A DNA stretch of 64,000 bases, from assembly GCF_027887165.1 (NCBI RefSeq), contig NC_077232.1:1719662-1783661 (forward strand). Reading direction: 5' to 3'. Positions 13,664-27,409 of the stretch are shown in pieces. Position 1 is the stretch's first letter, and each line of letters begins with the position of its first letter. Origin of the DNA: Monodelphis domestica. Lineage: Eukaryota > Chordata > Mammalia > Didelphimorphia > Didelphidae. Made by a program: the position numbers and the translations under genes. The notes beneath the pieces were generated by a model. That model did no database searches and was not told where the DNA came from. It was given only the letters and a program-made list of their open reading frames with translations.

Positions 13664-14627
13664 TGTGACAAGGAAATCACTTTAAAAGACTGATATATAT
13701 TAATTTAAGGTTGCCAAGGAATCAGCTATGTAATTCCTAAATGAAAACTTAAGTCAGCAGTCAATCTTTTATGGAGTTTAATTACAATAGGAGGAAGTAA
13801 TTAAAGAGAGAGAGAGAGAGAAAAGGGAGAGAAGGGAATAGGGCTTAAATACCCCTTCTGTTTAGGCTGGGCCAAAAGACCCAAGCCCTTAGGTAGCTGG
13901 GGCAAAGAAAAGAGATCAGTCCCTATTACTCACGTGACCAAAATGGAGAAACAGTCTCCGGGGCCCCCACTTTCAGCTTCCTTCAGAGCAAGCTTCTTAG
14001 AGAACACACCAACCACACCAACCAACTTCTCAACCACCACCCCCGAGCCTTCTCACCCCCCTATCCTTAAGGAAACCCTCCAAGTTGCCTCCCCTCAGTT
14101 CTCACATCTACCAATCACTGTCCATCAATTTCCCTGTGCCAATGGAGGCTCTAGCTTAACCCAGGACCGCCCAGAGGCTTTGCACATGTCTGTTGAAGGT
14201 CATATTTTCAAATAATTAAATCTTTGATCCTTTGCTACAGCCCTTTCTAAATCCTGTTAACCTGAGTAGGGTAGAGATTGGAATAATTAAATTTTGATCT
14301 AGGCTGCAGCCCTTACTCAATCCTGTTAGGACTGAATAGGGTGGAGATTGATTCCAAGTATCTCCATTGTATCAATTCTAAAATCAATCATGACTCAAAG
14401 ACATTCCTGTTCTATGCTTAAGCATAGGTCAAAGTCCTTTCCATTGTTCAGCAAAAGGTTTTTGTCCTAAAGTAATCTTAAGAAGGGAGGAGAAGGAACC
14501 TCCCATGCCAATGGGGTTCACATTCCAATAGTCAAGACCCACTATCAATAGGAAATTTTTCAAGTATGAAATTTCCCAATGGTGAAATTTCCAACATTTA
14601 TAAGTCTAAGAAATTTTGAGGTTTACA
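13664..14627 (-). mobile_element. solo LTR nested in an LTR, TSD TTCT
   Basis: TG...CA ends with a perfect TTCT duplication (13660-13663 and 14628-14631), 964 bp. The outer LTR reads straight through if it is removed, as judged by the matching unbroken LTR at 61261-61891. No internal part is present. Confidence 0.82.
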
Positions 14628-14764
14628 TTCTGATTTGTCATTTGCTAGTACATGTCTGTCATAGGCCATCCTTCTCAATACTGGATCCTTAAGTAGGGGT
14701 GTAAACATTCCAGTTTGTTAGGGTTTTTAAAACTAATCAGGGTGTAGAAAATCTAAAATTCACA

Positions 14765-15445
14765 CCAGGAGAATAATTTAATACTTAGAAATTCTTTGAT
14801 CTCAGTAAGCTTTAGTACAAAATTTCCTCATTAGTGCTTCTGTTTGATGTGAACAGTATATAGTCAATGGACATCCCAAAATTAAATATGCTAGCTTCTG
14901 GACCAACATAGCAGCAGAAACTACACCCCTTAGACAAGGAACAGTATTTGCAGCTATTGGATTAAGCTGACAACTATAATATCCAATAGGATGATAACTT
15001 TGTCCCAAAGTCTGTGTTAATACACCAGGATCAATTCCCTTGGTTTCATTTACAAATAGTTGGAAAGGTTTTTAGTAGTCTGGGATACCCAAAGCAGGTA
15101 ACAGAGAACATGGCTTCTTTAAACTTAGGGCTTGCGGATGTTCTGGCTTAAGTTTTAGAGGTTCAGGTTCCGTGTTCTGGGTCAGATCTGGTCAGATCTG
15201 TAAGACATTTTGTTATTTCAAAGTACTCAGGTTTCTGCTGTCTGGAGAACCCAGTTGTTCAAAGAACAGCTCTGAGTTTCTTTTTGGTCCTTGGAGCAGT
15301 CAGTTTCTGGATATCCGCTATTCTTTTCTGTGTAATACTCCTTGAACCCTCTGATAACACAAAACCTAGATATTGCACTCTAGGCAAAACCCACTGTAAT
15401 TTTGCCTTGGAGATCTTGTGCCCATGCTTGTACATTTCTAGCAAA
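14765..15445 (-). mobile_element. ERV pol fossil: RT end and RNase H start
   Basis: Reverse-strand remnants match the end of a gammaretrovirus-like reverse transcriptase (VQYLGFVLSEGSR) and the connection/RNase H start (PIGYYSCQLNPIA). It is a broken class I ERV fragment with no LTR of its own identified. Confidence 0.7.
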
Positions 15446-15920
15446 AGAATCTTTTTTAATTGAGAATTTTACTTAATTAATTTAGAATATTTTTCCACAT
15501 TTACATGATTCATGTTCTTTCCCTCCCCTTCCCCCCATAGCCGACTTGAAATTCTATTGGGTTTTACATGTATCATTGATCAAGACATATTTCCATATTA
15601 TTGATATTTGCACTAGGGTGATCATTTAGGGTCTACATTCCCAGTCATATCCCCATCTAACCAAGTGATCAAGTAAATGTTTTCTGTGTTTCTACTCTCA
15701 CAGTTCTTCCTCTAAATGTGGATTGTGTTCTTTCTCATAAGTCCCTCAGAATTGTCCTGGATCATTGCATTGCTGCTGGTGGAGAAGTGTATTACATTTG
15801 ATTGTACCTCTCTGCATATTGTTTTCCTGATTCTTCTCCTTTCATTCTGAATGAATTCCTGGAGGTTGTTCCAGTTCACATGGAAAATCTCCAATTCATT
15901 ATTTCTTTGAGCACAAATAG

Positions 15921-16646
<726 letters not shown>

Positions 16647-16739
16647 ATAGTATTCCATCACCAACAGGTACCACAATTTGTTCAGCCATTCCCCAATTGA
16701 AGGGCATCCTCTCATTTTCCAATGGAATTTTTTCTTTAC

Positions 16740-17800
16740 AGAATCTACTCATATGCTCAAGTCCTTTCCTTCCTTATAAAAGAACTATGTGACAGACCAC
16801 AAGATCTCAAAGGCAAAAGTTCAGTGGTGTCTCCCCGAAGTGGAATATTTAGGGTTTATTTTAACTGCTAGTGCCTGCATCATTTTGCCTAGGCACATCA
16901 ATGATATTCAGAAATTAAGCGCTCCCTCTACTAAGAAATATTTGAGAGCAATTTGAAGAGTAGCAGGGTTTTGTAGATAGTGGGTTCCTTACTATGGGGA
17001 AACCACTAAACCCTTATGGCACTGAACAAAAATTTAGTCACTGAACAAGCTATCCTGCCTGCTCCTATTCTGGGCATCCCAGATTACCAAAAGTCATTCA
17101 CTTTATATGTACACAAACAGAGAGGGTTGGCTTCTGGTGTTTTCAATCAAACCTTACCAACTGTTTAGTGTCCAGTTGTTTACTACTTTACCCAGCTGGA
17201 CCCAGTAGCTTCTGGAGTACCATATTTATTAATAACTAAATCTGCTGATTTAGTATTGGGATGCCTCTAACAATAATGAAATTGAAGCATTGCTGCTAAG
17301 GCGTAGAACATGGATATTTTCTGAGCAAAGACTCAAGATACAAAGTTACCTTGTTGGACAATGAAAATATCACCTTAAAAGGCTGCACAACACTGAACCT
17401 TGCCACATTGCTTCCGGATACGCCAGTTACAGGAGAACCATTATATAATTGTGGATTTTTAGTAGCCATGACTGAAAAATCTCCTGGACACTCCTTTCGA
17501 CAGCACAGATGTAATGTTATTCACTGATGGTACTTTCATGAGGAATGGCATACGCTACACTGGAGCTTCTTTAGTCACAGAATTTGCAACTCTGGTCAGC
17601 TTCACTGCCCTCAAATATAAGTGCTCGTGGTATAGAACCATAGATTTAAAACACGCCTGTAATATTGCTAAAGAAAGCAACAAATTACATTGATTCTAGC
17701 AACTAAATACCAACCACCAACCCAGCGCACTCCGTCCAGCTACTGCTTGTGCCTGTCAGCAATTGATTTCCTCTCCTTACCTACTGACACAGGCCCTTTT
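16740..17800 (+). mobile_element. ERV pol fossil: RT end to RNase H
   Basis: + strand remnants of a gammaretrovirus-like pol: RT thumb/connection (PAPILGIPDYQKSFTLYV) and RNase H (LFTDGTFMRNG). Broken, with several interruptions. It faces the reverse-strand fossil at 14765-15445, which ends at nearly the same pol position. The next 200 bp up to the SINE may be more of it. Confidence 0.7.
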
Positions 17801-17950
17801 GTTTTTTTATTTTGTTTTTAAATGCAATGGGGGTTAAGTGACTTGCCCAGGGTCACATAGCTGGGAAGTGTCTGAGGACAAATTTGAATGTAGGACCTCC
17901 CATCTCTAGGCCTGACATTCAATTCACATAGCCACACAGCTGCCCCTAAG
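17801..17950 (-). repeat. marsupial CORE-SINE, 5' part short
   Basis: T-rich start, core with GACTTGCCCAGGGTCACATA, head ending CAGCTGCCCC. Flanking near-duplicates GGCCCTTTTGTTT / GGCCCTTTTATTT. Confidence 0.88.
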
Positions 17951-18194
17951 CTGGCCCTTTTATTTCCCCTTCTTACCTCACTTCCTGTCTCTTACTTTCA
18001 CTATGGACTTGTTAATCCCTACAGATCTCTTATGGCAAAAGGGCCTCCAGGTCACTTGGAGAAAGGGATTAAGAATTCCCTTTACATACCCAAGGAAATA
18101 GGATATAAAGCAACTTATGTTCTGATAGTGGAGCAAAGGTGATATGGTTATATATGTGGATGTGTAACTATCTTTTAGTGTTATTTTCTTTCAG

Positions 18195-19211
18195 AAGAAG
18201 AGATCAGACCTGAAATGAAAGTGACTCCAAAAGAAGTGAGCCTTTCTTTGGAATATAGTGACCAACAGAAATTCATGAGTGATGGTCTGGATGAATTACC
18301 TTGGAGAGAATTATGTGTCAAATTTCAAAATTCGTCCTTTATTGAACATCAAAGTATGCACATTGAGAAAAAAATCTAATGAATGTCTTCAGTGTGGAAA
18401 GACTTTTATGCATGGGGCCAGTCTTGCTGGACAGTGTAGAATCCACAGTGGGGAGAAACCTTATGAATGCAAGCAGTGTGGAAAGAAATTCAGTCACAGA
18501 TCCAACCTTGATACACATCAGAGAATCCACAGTGGGGAGAAACCTTATAAATGCAAACAGTGTGGAAAGACATTCAGACTTAGCTTTTCTTTTGTTATAC
18601 ATCAAAGAATCCACCATGGGGGGAAATTTTATGAATGCAAACAATGTGGAAAGACATTCAGTTGTAGCTCTTATCTTGCTATACATCAGAGAATCCACCG
18701 TGGGGAGAAACCTTATGAATGCAAGCAGTGTGGAAAGGCATTCAGGCAAAGAGCCCACCTTGATACACATCAGAGAATGCACAGTGGTGAGAAACCTTAT
18801 GAATGCAAACAATGTGGAAAGACATTCAGTCAGAGAGCCCACCTTGATACACATCAGAGAATCCACAGTGGTGAGAAACCTTATGAATGCAAGCAATGTG
18901 GAAAGACATTCAGTTGTAGCTCTTATTGGGCTGTACATCAGAGAATCCATAGTGGAGAGAAACCTTATGAATGCAAGCAATGTGGAAAGGCATTCAGTCG
19001 TAGATCTTATCTGGCTGTACATCAGAGATTTCACAGTGGGGAGAAACCTTATAAATGCAAGCAATGTGGAAAGACATTCAGTCAGAGATCCGACCTTGAT
19101 AGACATGAAAGAATCCACAGTGGGTTGAAACCTTATGAATGCAAGCAATGTGGAAAGACATTTAGTCAGAGATCCCACCTTGATAGACATAAGAGAATCC
19201 ACAAGGGGTAG
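18195..19211 (+). pseudogene. zinc-finger exon of KZFP gene 1, out of frame with KRAB
   Basis: The exon starts after a strong TTTCTTTCAG acceptor at 18194. Read in the phase handed on by KRAB-B it encodes EEEIRPEMKVTPKEV and a spacer, but a run of seven A (18368-18374) shifts the frame and a stop follows at 18377-18379. The finger frame opens separately from an ATG at 18279. The duplicate array at 23608-23613 has six A and reads through, so the seventh A is an insertion (or an assembly error). In the finger frame there are ten C2H2 fingers with SGEKPYEC linkers: finger 1 is degenerate, fingers 2-10 are sound. Helix positions -1,2,3,6 from finger 2: HSNT, LFSI, CSYI, QAHT, QAHT, CSYV, RSYV, QSDR, QSHR. 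A stop at 19209-19211, where GAG of the linker became TAG, ends the array. The likely product from the spliced gene is KRAB-only; a finger-only protein from 18279 is possible. Confidence 0.85.
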
Positions 19212-19481
19212 AAACCATATGAATGGAAACAATGCGAAAAGATACTCAATTGTAGCTTTTATCTGGCTGTGCATCAGAGAATCCACAGTGGGGAAACATC
19301 AGTTGAGTGCAACCAGTGTGGAGAGACATTCAGTCACAGATCCAACCTTGATACAGATCAGAAAATCCACAGTGGGGAGAAAACTTATGAATACAATCAC
19401 TGTGGAAAGACATTTAGTTATAATTTTGATCTTAAAAAAAACAAAACAAACCAGAATCTCCACAGTGTGGAGAAACCTTAA
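19212..19481 (+). pseudogene. relic fingers beyond the stop of gene 1
   Basis: The same frame continues after the stop with about three decaying fingers: one with the first Cys changed to Trp (YEWKQCEK), one with His lost (THRSNLDTDQ-type), and one with Cys replaced by Tyr (YEYNHCGK) and a broken tail. They show that the array was once longer. 19490-19630 is probable old 3'UTR. Confidence 0.8.
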
Positions 19482-19634
19482 GAATGCAAGTGGTTTTGGG
19501 ACATTCATTTGGTGCTTTTATCTTTTCCAACATTAGAGAATACACTATCCTGAGGAATTCTATGAATGCACATGTTAAAGAGATGTCCTTAATCTCTCCT
19601 GTGTCAAGTGGCTATAAAGGAAACTTTCTAAGAA

Positions 19635-20168
19635 AAATCTGAACTGAGAGTCAATGAGCCAGAGCTGAAGATTCTATTATAAAGGAGATCAGGACTGAGG
19701 AGATGAAGTAGACTGCCATCTGAAAGGAAGTGAGGGGGGTCAGTTGATCAATGAAGAGAAGAAGGAAGTATCTATGGACAGTTGAGGGTATTTTGCCACT
19801 GGGATATCTTGAGAACAAGAGGTCTGTCTCTTGAGGCAAAGGGCTACTGGCAGTTGGGCTTCTATAGAAAATTGAATGAGTATTCACTGTTGCTTTAAGG
19901 AGTTAGGGAGTTGGTGAACAATTTGTAGACTAAAATAGATTAGTCCTGGTGTGTCAGGCAGAACCTATACTGAGAGTTTAGTTTTTAGAGAATTTTAAGA
20001 AATATTAAGAATTTCAGTTATATTTATTTGGTGTAGGTATGGTATAGGACTATGATATATGAGTAGCAATCTCTCTTCTATCTACCTGTATTTCTTTTTT
20101 AAATTAAAGAAAGTTTCTGTTAAACTGCTTGCCTCACTTTGTTGAAATCCTTAATTTAACCCTCATAA
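19635..20168 (+). mobile_element. 5' LTR of an ERV just downstream of the fingers
   Basis: Matches 25395-25925 (tandem copy) and the reverse-oriented LTR at 53246-53820, which defines it as an LTR. It ends near TTAATTTAACCCT. It lies right after the zinc-finger exon in transcription direction, so gene 1 transcripts could use its polyadenylation signal (an ATTAAA near 20105); that is an inference. Confidence 0.7.
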
Positions 20169-21590
20169 AATATGTGGTAAGCCAGTTAGGAATTTGTTAT
20201 TATCTGTTTCTAGATTTTCATAGGCAGTTCAGTATGGTGTTTACATTATGGCAAATGTAGTGAAAGAGGAGTTTCCAGCCAAACTCAAATCCCACTCCCT
20301 GAGAGTATTGATGTGGCACAGCTCCCAGTTTCCACTTTTTTCAGGTTGTTATCATTTTGGGTAGTATTTTTCTGATGTACCAAATTTACCAAATAATTTT
20401 CCTAGGTCTCTTTAAGAAGAAACAATGTGAGACAGAATAATTGGCACTCAATTTGCATACAGTTTGAAACAATTTGAATACCTTGAGGAATGTATCTCTC
20501 AAATGCCCCAATTATTTTTCAGCTTACTTAAACTATCTGTTACTCTAATTAACCTGTTTCTCCTACTTTTCCTACTTCCTCTACCAACTCCATGGCAACT
20601 CAAGCAGAAACCCAATTGAAAGAAGCAAGAAATAGTAAAACTATAGCCCTACTCCCCTTAAGAGAAGTGCCACCCTTTAATCCTAAAGAAGAGTTAGCTA
20701 CCACAAGACCTCAAAAATAATTTACCCTAGAGGATATTGAGATTTAAGTAGAGCACTCATTCATTTGCGGATGAGCCCATGGCTGTTATCAAAAGGCTGG
20801 ACAGCATATCTCAAAACCTTGATTCAACCTTGATTGATTTTAAACATATTTTAGAGGTCTTGACAATAAAAAGGGAGAAAGATAAGGTTCTTATTAGTGA
20901 GGCTTGGGGAAGAGAAACAGTTCATTGGCTTCCAAAAGGTGCCAAATGAGGTTTTAACATTTAAGCTGACTACACTAGTTTGTGGCAGTCTAGAGAGTCA
21001 GTACTCAAAGCCATTAGGGCATATTTTGGCAGATCAGATATCTGGGCAAAATTTGACAAACTCAGACAGGAGAATGTTGAAAATCCTTCCCAGTTCATAG
21101 ACAAACTCATACCTGGTATGGAGATATATAAACCTAGATTTGGCTATAGAAAGGATTGTTAGACAATTGAGAAGGCAGATTGTGAAAAACAGTTGCAGTG
21201 TGGACAAGGATTATTTCAAAACCAACTTTCTAGCTGGGTGAGTATGGACCTTGATGGGTTGAGGAGAGCAGCAGTATATGTATATAATGGTCATGAAAAG
21301 AAAGATGACAAAGATGGTGATTTAGTGGGAATGTTAAAGAAGATAAAAGTATTAAAGGAAAGCTTAAAGAAGATATACAAATTATGGGGTAGCCATTGTC
21401 CCTTTGGAAGAATCTACAAATCAAAGACAAACATTACTTATGAGGAAAAGGGTGATATTTAATGTTAAATTGCAGAAGATGGACTCAGGTATTTAACAAT
21501 TTTAGATTTCTGGGTAAATAAGGAGGTAGTCTAGATGTTGGATTCTTCCTCTCCTCACCACCTACTGATATAGGCTACTTCAATATGGCC
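20169..21590 (+). mobile_element. ERV leader and gag fossil, copy 1
   Basis: Leader then gag remnants with a capsid major-homology-like stretch (ENVENPSQFIDKL) and the nucleocapsid region. Broken. pol is missing, because L1 sequence follows directly at about 21600. The same layout occurs in copy 2 at 25926-27400. Confidence 0.75.
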
Positions 21591-22527
21591 AAAAAACACA
21601 AACTCATATGAATGAATGGATTCTACTGAAGGGTACAGCATTGAAAGTAAGTGGCATTTGGGTATTTGCACACAATAAGGGAATGAGAAAGCTTCCAGCA
21701 AAATGCAAGCTGATCAACCATCCCCCACCTTTCAGAGCCAGCACAAGCTAGAATCAGTGAGTGAGGGACACCCCGAGGTCCTTGGTAGCTGAGTAAGACC
21801 ACCAAATATCTATCCCTGAGAGCACCTAGACCTGAGTCCCCAGCAGGCTGAAGAGCAGAGACCTTGGGAACCTTCAGGGAGATCGTGTAGAGAAGGGCAG
21901 TAAACAGTAGATTCTGCAGAGACTTGAGAGGTGGCTTTAGCCAAAAACCACACTCCTTAGCTCCATACATAGCCTGCCCTCCTTACTCAGATTTCTAATG
22001 GGAAAGGGAAGGAAAAATCACCATAGTGATATCAAACAGTGCCCAGAAAAAAAAAATGACTTCCCATCACTAAGAAAAACAAGAAGACTTTGACCCTAGG
22101 AATTTTATGGAGGAAAAATCCAGTCTACCAAGTTAATAGCAGAAAAGGACATACAAATAATGCATCCAAACCTTCCAAAAAATGGGAATTGGCCAGAAGC
22201 TCTTGAAGAATTTAAATCAGAGCTCATGAGGAAGATGGGAGTATCGATTCTAGCAAGAAAAGTGGGAAAGAGTTCAAAAGAAAAATGAGTTTAATGTACA
22301 GAAATGTCCAATTGGAGAAACAGCTGTAAGTCATGAAAAGCAGGATAGACCAAAGAGAAAAGGAAAACCAGTCTTTAAAGACCAGAATTAGGCAATTGGA
22401 TCTTGCAAAACAGCAAGAATTAATAAAGCAAAGCCAAAAAAAGTCATAAAATAGAAGAAAACATAAAATGTCTCACTGACAAGATGACAGATCAGGAAAA
22501 CCAATCATGAAGAGACAATTTGAGAAT

Positions 22528-23275
22528 TATAAAGATAATTTTAGAGTTGTGACCTAATCTAAATTAATTTTTGGTCACCAGGGAATATCCCAAATAAAAA
22601 TACCCAAGTCAGCTGGAAATTTATGGTGATTTAACTAATATAGAGGAAAGGAATTAAGAAATGAGAGAGAGAGAAAACTCTGGTTTCTAGTTAGAATTTC
22701 TAAGTTCCAGCCAGGGGAAGAGAGTCTCAAGAAGTTTGGCCATTCCTGGAGGCTTCATGCCTCCAGAAAGGTGGGGTCACTAAGTCAGATTTTCACTCCC
22801 CAATGGTGACAGTCTTAAAGAAGTCTGGAAGTTGGTCTTCCAGTTGCTCCTCTGAGTCAATGCTTGAACTGTCCAAATGAATGTTTATTCTCAAAATGAA
22901 TGTCCCAATCTGAACTTTTCATTCTCTTTTATAGATCTTTTACTCTTGTGTCCCCTCCTCTAAATTTTCACATCTTCCAATCACATCAGTTGCTTTTCTC
23001 TAGGACTGCCCATTCTTTAGTTCTCATCATCTTTGCTTAGATTATATCTTTTAAGTTACTTAACACTTCTTTGTTAAGTTCACCTTTTATAGTTACTTAA
23101 CACCTTTTTGTAGTAAGATCTAAAAATAGATTGTAGTTTAAAGTTCTAGCTTCACTATAAAGTTAAGAGCTAAGTACCTTCATTGTTACAATCAGGAGAT
23201 TTCAATTTTATCTTCACCATAAAGTAAGATCTAAGTATCTTCATTGTTAGGCAATAGCTAAATCCAATCTTCACA
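22528..23275 (-). mobile_element. solo LTR in L1 ORF1, TSD GAAT
   Basis: 748 bp, flanked by GAAT (22524-22527 and 23276-23279). L1 ORF1 continues across. Absent from the tandem copy of this L1 (28320), so it arrived after the duplication. Confidence 0.82.
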
Positions 23276-23448
23276 GAATCATTAGTTTACCTGAAAACGC
23301 AGAAATAGAAATGTTGATATCATACTGCAAGAAATCATCCAAGAAAACTGCATTGATATTCTTGAACAAGGGGGCAAAATAGACATTGAAAGAGTTCACA
23401 GAACAGCCTCTACACTACATCCTCAAAAGACAACCTCCAGAAATGTAA

Positions 23449-25260
<1,812 letters not shown>

Positions 25261-25394
25261 CAAGTAGTTTTGAGAGACATTTATTTGGTGCTTTCATCTT
25301 TCTCAACACTAGAGATATCACTATCCTGAGGAATTGTGTGAATGCAAATGTTAAATCAATGTCCTTAGTCTGTCCAGTGAGAAATGGCTGGAGA

Positions 25395-25925
25395 AGATTT
25401 CTAAGAAAATCTGAACTGAGAGTCAGTGACCCAGAGCTGAAGATTCTATTACAAGGGAGACCAGGACTGAGGAGATGAGGTAGACTTCCATTTAAAAGGA
25501 AATGGGGGAGTGGTGGCAGTTGATCAGTGAAGAGATAAAGGAAGCATCCATGCACAGTTGAGGGTCTTTTGCCTCTGAGATCTCTTGAGAACAAGAAGTC
25601 TGTCTTAGGGAAGGGGATACTGGCAGTTGGGCATCTATAGAAAATTGAATGAGTGTTGGCTGTCTGTTATTTTAAGGAGTTAGGGAGTTCATGAACAATT
25701 TAGAGACTCAGATAAATTAGACCTGGTATGCCAGGAAGAACCTGTACTGAGAATATGTTGTTTAGGGAATGTTAAGAAATATTAGGAGTTTCTGGTATAT
25801 TTACATGGTATAGGATTAGCAACCTTTCCTTACTCTCCTCTCTACCTGTATTTCTTAAATTAAAGGAAGTTTCTGCTAAACTGCTTGCCTCACTTTGCTG
25901 ATATCCTTAATTTAACCCTTACAGT
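25395..25925 (+). mobile_element. 5' LTR of the duplicated ERV
   Basis: Tandem-duplication partner of 19635-20168, in the same position relative to the fingers. It is a duplicate by DNA copying and not a second integration. Confidence 0.7.
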
Positions 25926-27400
25926 GTTAGTGTTACAGTGCCAGTTAAGAGTTTGATTAACATATTAGTAACCTGTTCCTAAAGTATCATAGGCAATTCA
26001 ATATGATGTTAATTAAACATTATGGCTCATGTAGTGAAGGAGTAGTTTCCAGGCTAACTCAAGCAATTCCCACTCCCTGAGAGTATTGATGTGGCACAAC
26101 TTCCAGTTTCTAATTTTTTTCAGGTTGTTATCAAATGGGGGAGTATTTTTCTGATGTACCAAATTTACCAAATGATTTACCTACTTCCCACACAAGAAAC
26201 AATATAAAGATTAATTGCATTCAATGTGCATACAGTGAGAAACAATTTGCATACCTTGAAGAATGTATCTCTCAAACACCCCCAAATTATTTTTCAACTT
26301 ACTTAAACTACCTACCTATTTAATCAACCTGTTTTTCCTACTTTTCCTACTTCCTCCACTAACTTCATGGCAGCTCAAGCAGAAAGCCAAGAGAAATAAA
26401 CAACAAGAAATAGTAAAGATACAGGCCTACTCCCTGTAAGAGAAATACCGTCCTTTAATCCTAAATAGTTACCACAAGACCTCAGAAATCATTTACCCAA
26501 GAGGATATTGAAAGATTCAAGCAGAGCACTCATTCTTTTGAGGGTGAATCTACAGTTGTTATCAAGAGGCTGGAAAGCATATGTTAAATGTTTGATCCAA
26601 CCTGGATTGATTTTGAACATTTTTTAGAAGAGTTGTCAGTAAAAAGGGAGAAGATAAGGTTATCTTGCTTACTAATGAGGCTTGGGGTAGAGGAGCAGTT
26701 CATTGGCTTCTAAAAGATGCCAAATATGACATTAACATTGAAGCTGAATACTCAAATTTGTGTCAGGCTAGGGAGTCAGTACTCAAAGCCATTAGGGCAT
26801 GTTCTGACAGATCAGGTAGCTGGAAAAGGTATGCCAAATTCAGATAGGAGAATGTTGAAAATCCTTCCCAGTTGATGGACAGATTGGGAGAACTGGGAGA
26901 TATATAGACCTAGATTTGACCAGAGAAAGGGATGTTAGTTAGACAGTTGAGAAGGCAGATTGTGAAAAACTGTTTCAGGGTGGACAAGAAGTATTTCAAA
27001 ACCAGATTTCCTAGCTGGCTCAATATGGACCTTGATGAATGGAGGACAGCAGCATTATTTGTTTATAATGTGCATGAAAAGAAAGATGACAATGATGGTG
27101 ATTTAGTAGGAGTATTAAAGGGCAAAAGTTTTAAAGGGAAAGCTTTAAAAAAGGGATACAAATTTTTGTGTAGCTATGGCTCTTTGGAAGAATCTACAAA
27201 CCAAAGGCCAACATGTTACTCATGTGGAAAAAGGGGACATTTAATGTTAAATTGCAGAAGCTGGACTCAAGTATTTTGCAATTTTAGACTTCTGGGTAAA
27301 TATGGTGGTAGTCTAGATGTAGGATTCTTCCTCTCCTCACCACCTACTGATATAGACTACCTCAACAGGCCAAAAAAACCAAGTTCGAATTTCTGAAGGG
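25926..27400 (+). mobile_element. ERV leader and gag fossil, copy 2, with CCHC knuckle
   Basis: Same element as at 20169-21590, somewhat better preserved towards the end. The last 154-codon open stretch (26932-27396) ends with a nucleocapsid zinc knuckle CYSCGKRGHLMLNC. Broken elsewhere and lacking pol. Confidence 0.78.
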
Positions 27401-27409
27401 ACTTTACAG

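Larger units (their letters stand above)
12851..14764 (-). mobile_element. outer LTR, host for a second LTR and an L1 tail
   Basis: Reverse-oriented LTR of the same broad family, split into 12851-13663 and about 14632-14764. The 3' segment matches the LTR at 61261-61891 closely. The right end reads AAATTCACA, the family terminus. No convincing target duplication was found, so this copy may have been rearranged. It carries an L1 tail (13090-13322) and a whole LTR (13664-14627). Confidence 0.65.

Noticed and set aside
18368-18379. Programmed -1 frameshifting at the A-rich run
   Set aside because: The finger frame is +1 relative to the incoming KRAB frame; a -1 slip at AAAAAAA leads to the third frame.
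18339-19286. A 315-codon reverse-strand open frame across the finger array
   Set aside because: It mirrors the 84-bp finger repeat; the reverse complement of the linker and Cys-x2-Cys codons happens to lack stops. The same shadow occurs at 23536-24174.
26932-27396. The gag stretch with zinc knuckle as a domesticated host gene
   Set aside because: The rest of gag is broken in both tandem copies and the open part is short; nothing points to a kept function.
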